Below are positions 4,889 to 5,511 of a stretch of 5,511 nt of DNA, piece after piece. Within the stretch, counting starts at the first letter, position 1. Each line of letters begins with the position of its first letter. Source of the stretch: Anaerolineae bacterium. GTDB lineage: Bacteria; Chloroflexota; Anaerolineae; JAFGEY01. The stretch covers positions 1 through 5,511 of the forward strand of contig JAFGEY010000071.1 of NCBI GenBank assembly GCA_016931365.1, in the 5' to 3' direction. Below the pieces are notes generated by a model, which had not been told where the DNA came from, searched no databases, and worked only from the letters and a program-made list of their open reading frames with translations. Position numbers and translations under genes: made by a program.

Positions 4889-5511
4889 AAACGCTCCCTA
4901 CCTGGCATGCAACCTGGAAGCTGATCCGCTTTCATCCCAGACCCTTTTTTTCGTTCTCGGTGCTTTACATTATTTTCTTTGCCAGCCGCGTTATTCCCGG
5001 GCTGATCGTTCAGGCCTTTTTTGACGGCCTAACGGGTGCAGCCCAAGCCCAGCTCGGTGGTGCTCAACCGACCGGCACCTGGTCACTTTTGGGCCTGCTG
5101 GCTGCCGTCGGCGTGGCCCGCATTGTGACCGATTTTTCACGGGTGTACGGCGAAGAGACGTTCCGCTGTTATGGATGGGCGCTGTTGCGCAAAAACATCC
5201 TGTTGAATGTGCTGCGGCGTCCCGGCGCGGACACGCTCGAAATCTCGACCGGCGATGCGCTCAGCCGCCTGCGGTGGGACGTAATGGAACTGGCTGACTG
5301 GCCTTCCTGGCTGCCGTTCCTGGCCGGTCAGGCTATGTTTGCCGTCGTGGCAACAGCGATCATGCTGACCATCAACCTGCGCATCACCCTGGTCGCGGTG
5401 CTACCGCTGCTGGGCGTGGTCGCCATCGTACACTTTGGCCGCAACCGCCTGCTAAAATACAACCATGCCAGCATGGATGCGACCAGCGCCGTCACCGGCT
5501 TTTTGGGCGAA
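4885..5511 (+). CDS. ABC transporter permease/ATP-binding protein, N-terminal part (second half-transporter, cut by window edge)
   Basis: Open from ATG 4885 to the right edge, this gives 209 residues beginning MKTLPTWHATWKLIRFHPRP. The visible part is the start of an exporter transmembrane domain. Hydrophobic segments lie near residues 21-46, 66-84, 141-162 and 166-183. Cytoplasmic-helix sequence between the second and third segments includes LRKNILLNVLRRPGADTLEISTGDALSRLRWDV, where the STGDALSRL part matches the PGELIERI region of the upstream partner. The nucleotide-binding domain would lie beyond the window and is assumed, not seen. GGAGAGG at 4871-4877 is 7 nt before the start, and the start overlaps the upstream stop (ATGA, 4885-4888). 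The overlap and shared architecture suggest the two proteins form a heterodimeric exporter. The sequences differ clearly, so this is not a recent tandem duplication. Confidence 0.9.
   Translation, partial: MKTLPTWHATWKLIRFHPRPFFSFSVLYIIFFASRVIPGLIVQAFFDGLTGAAQAQLGGAQPTGTWSLLGLLAAVGVARIVTDFSRVYGEETFRCYGWALLRKNILLNVLRRPGADTLEISTGDALSRLRWDVMELADWPSWLPFLAGQAMFAVVATAIMLTINLRITLVAVLPLLGVVAIVHFGRNRLLKYNHASMDATSAVTGFLGE

Overview
The window looks like ordinary chromosome from a free-living bacterium with mid-50s GC (estimated by eye). It holds tightly packed genes, strong near-consensus sigma-70-type promoters with 17-bp spacers, and clear Shine-Dalgarno sites. The gene mix is a GH4 6-phosphoglycosidase, a short aldo/keto reductase, an SGNH hydrolase, a PlsC-like acyltransferase and a two-gene ABC exporter with an LSAGQ signature. 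It reminds me of Chloroflexota (Anaerolineae-like) genomes. That is an impression from protein style only; the window has no rRNA or other phylogenetic marker.

Layout: (1) 1-239, minus strand: the first 79 codons of a GH4 6-phospho-beta-glucosidase-like enzyme, running off the left edge. (2) 240-443: a divergent regulatory region with two back-to-back promoters whose -35 boxes are 22 bp apart. Two adjacent perfect palindromes lie in the GH4 leader and are good operator candidates. (3) 444-2027, plus strand: an apparent two-gene operon of an aldo/keto reductase and an SGNH/GDSL-type hydrolase, closed by an intrinsic terminator at 2040-2060. (4) 2061-2172: a short convergent gap with nothing recognisable. 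(5) 2173-2835, minus strand: a PlsC-like 1-acylglycerol-phosphate acyltransferase. (6) 2836-3124: a second divergent intergenic region of 289 bp. It carries a nested inverted repeat in the acyltransferase leader, a weak minus-strand promoter candidate, and a strong extended -10 promoter facing the ABC genes. (7) 3125-5511, plus strand: an ABC exporter half-transporter (587 aa) overlapping by ATGA with a second half-transporter cut by the right edge. The two probably form a heterodimer.

Functional reading: the left part suggests carbohydrate use. GH4 enzymes hydrolyse glycosides by a redox mechanism with NAD+ and a divalent metal. The divergent oxidoreductase/esterase pair could act on related sugar-derived or acylated substrates, but only the shared promoter region supports this. 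The right part is membrane-associated: phospholipid acylation and an exporter of unknown substrate, divergently transcribed.

I found no CRISPR array, tRNA, rRNA, insertion sequence, prophage or defence system, and no convincing undescribed system. The most worthwhile leads are the palindrome pair in the GH4 leader, the atypical active-site blocks of the SGNH protein, and the nested inverted repeat upstream of the acyltransferase.
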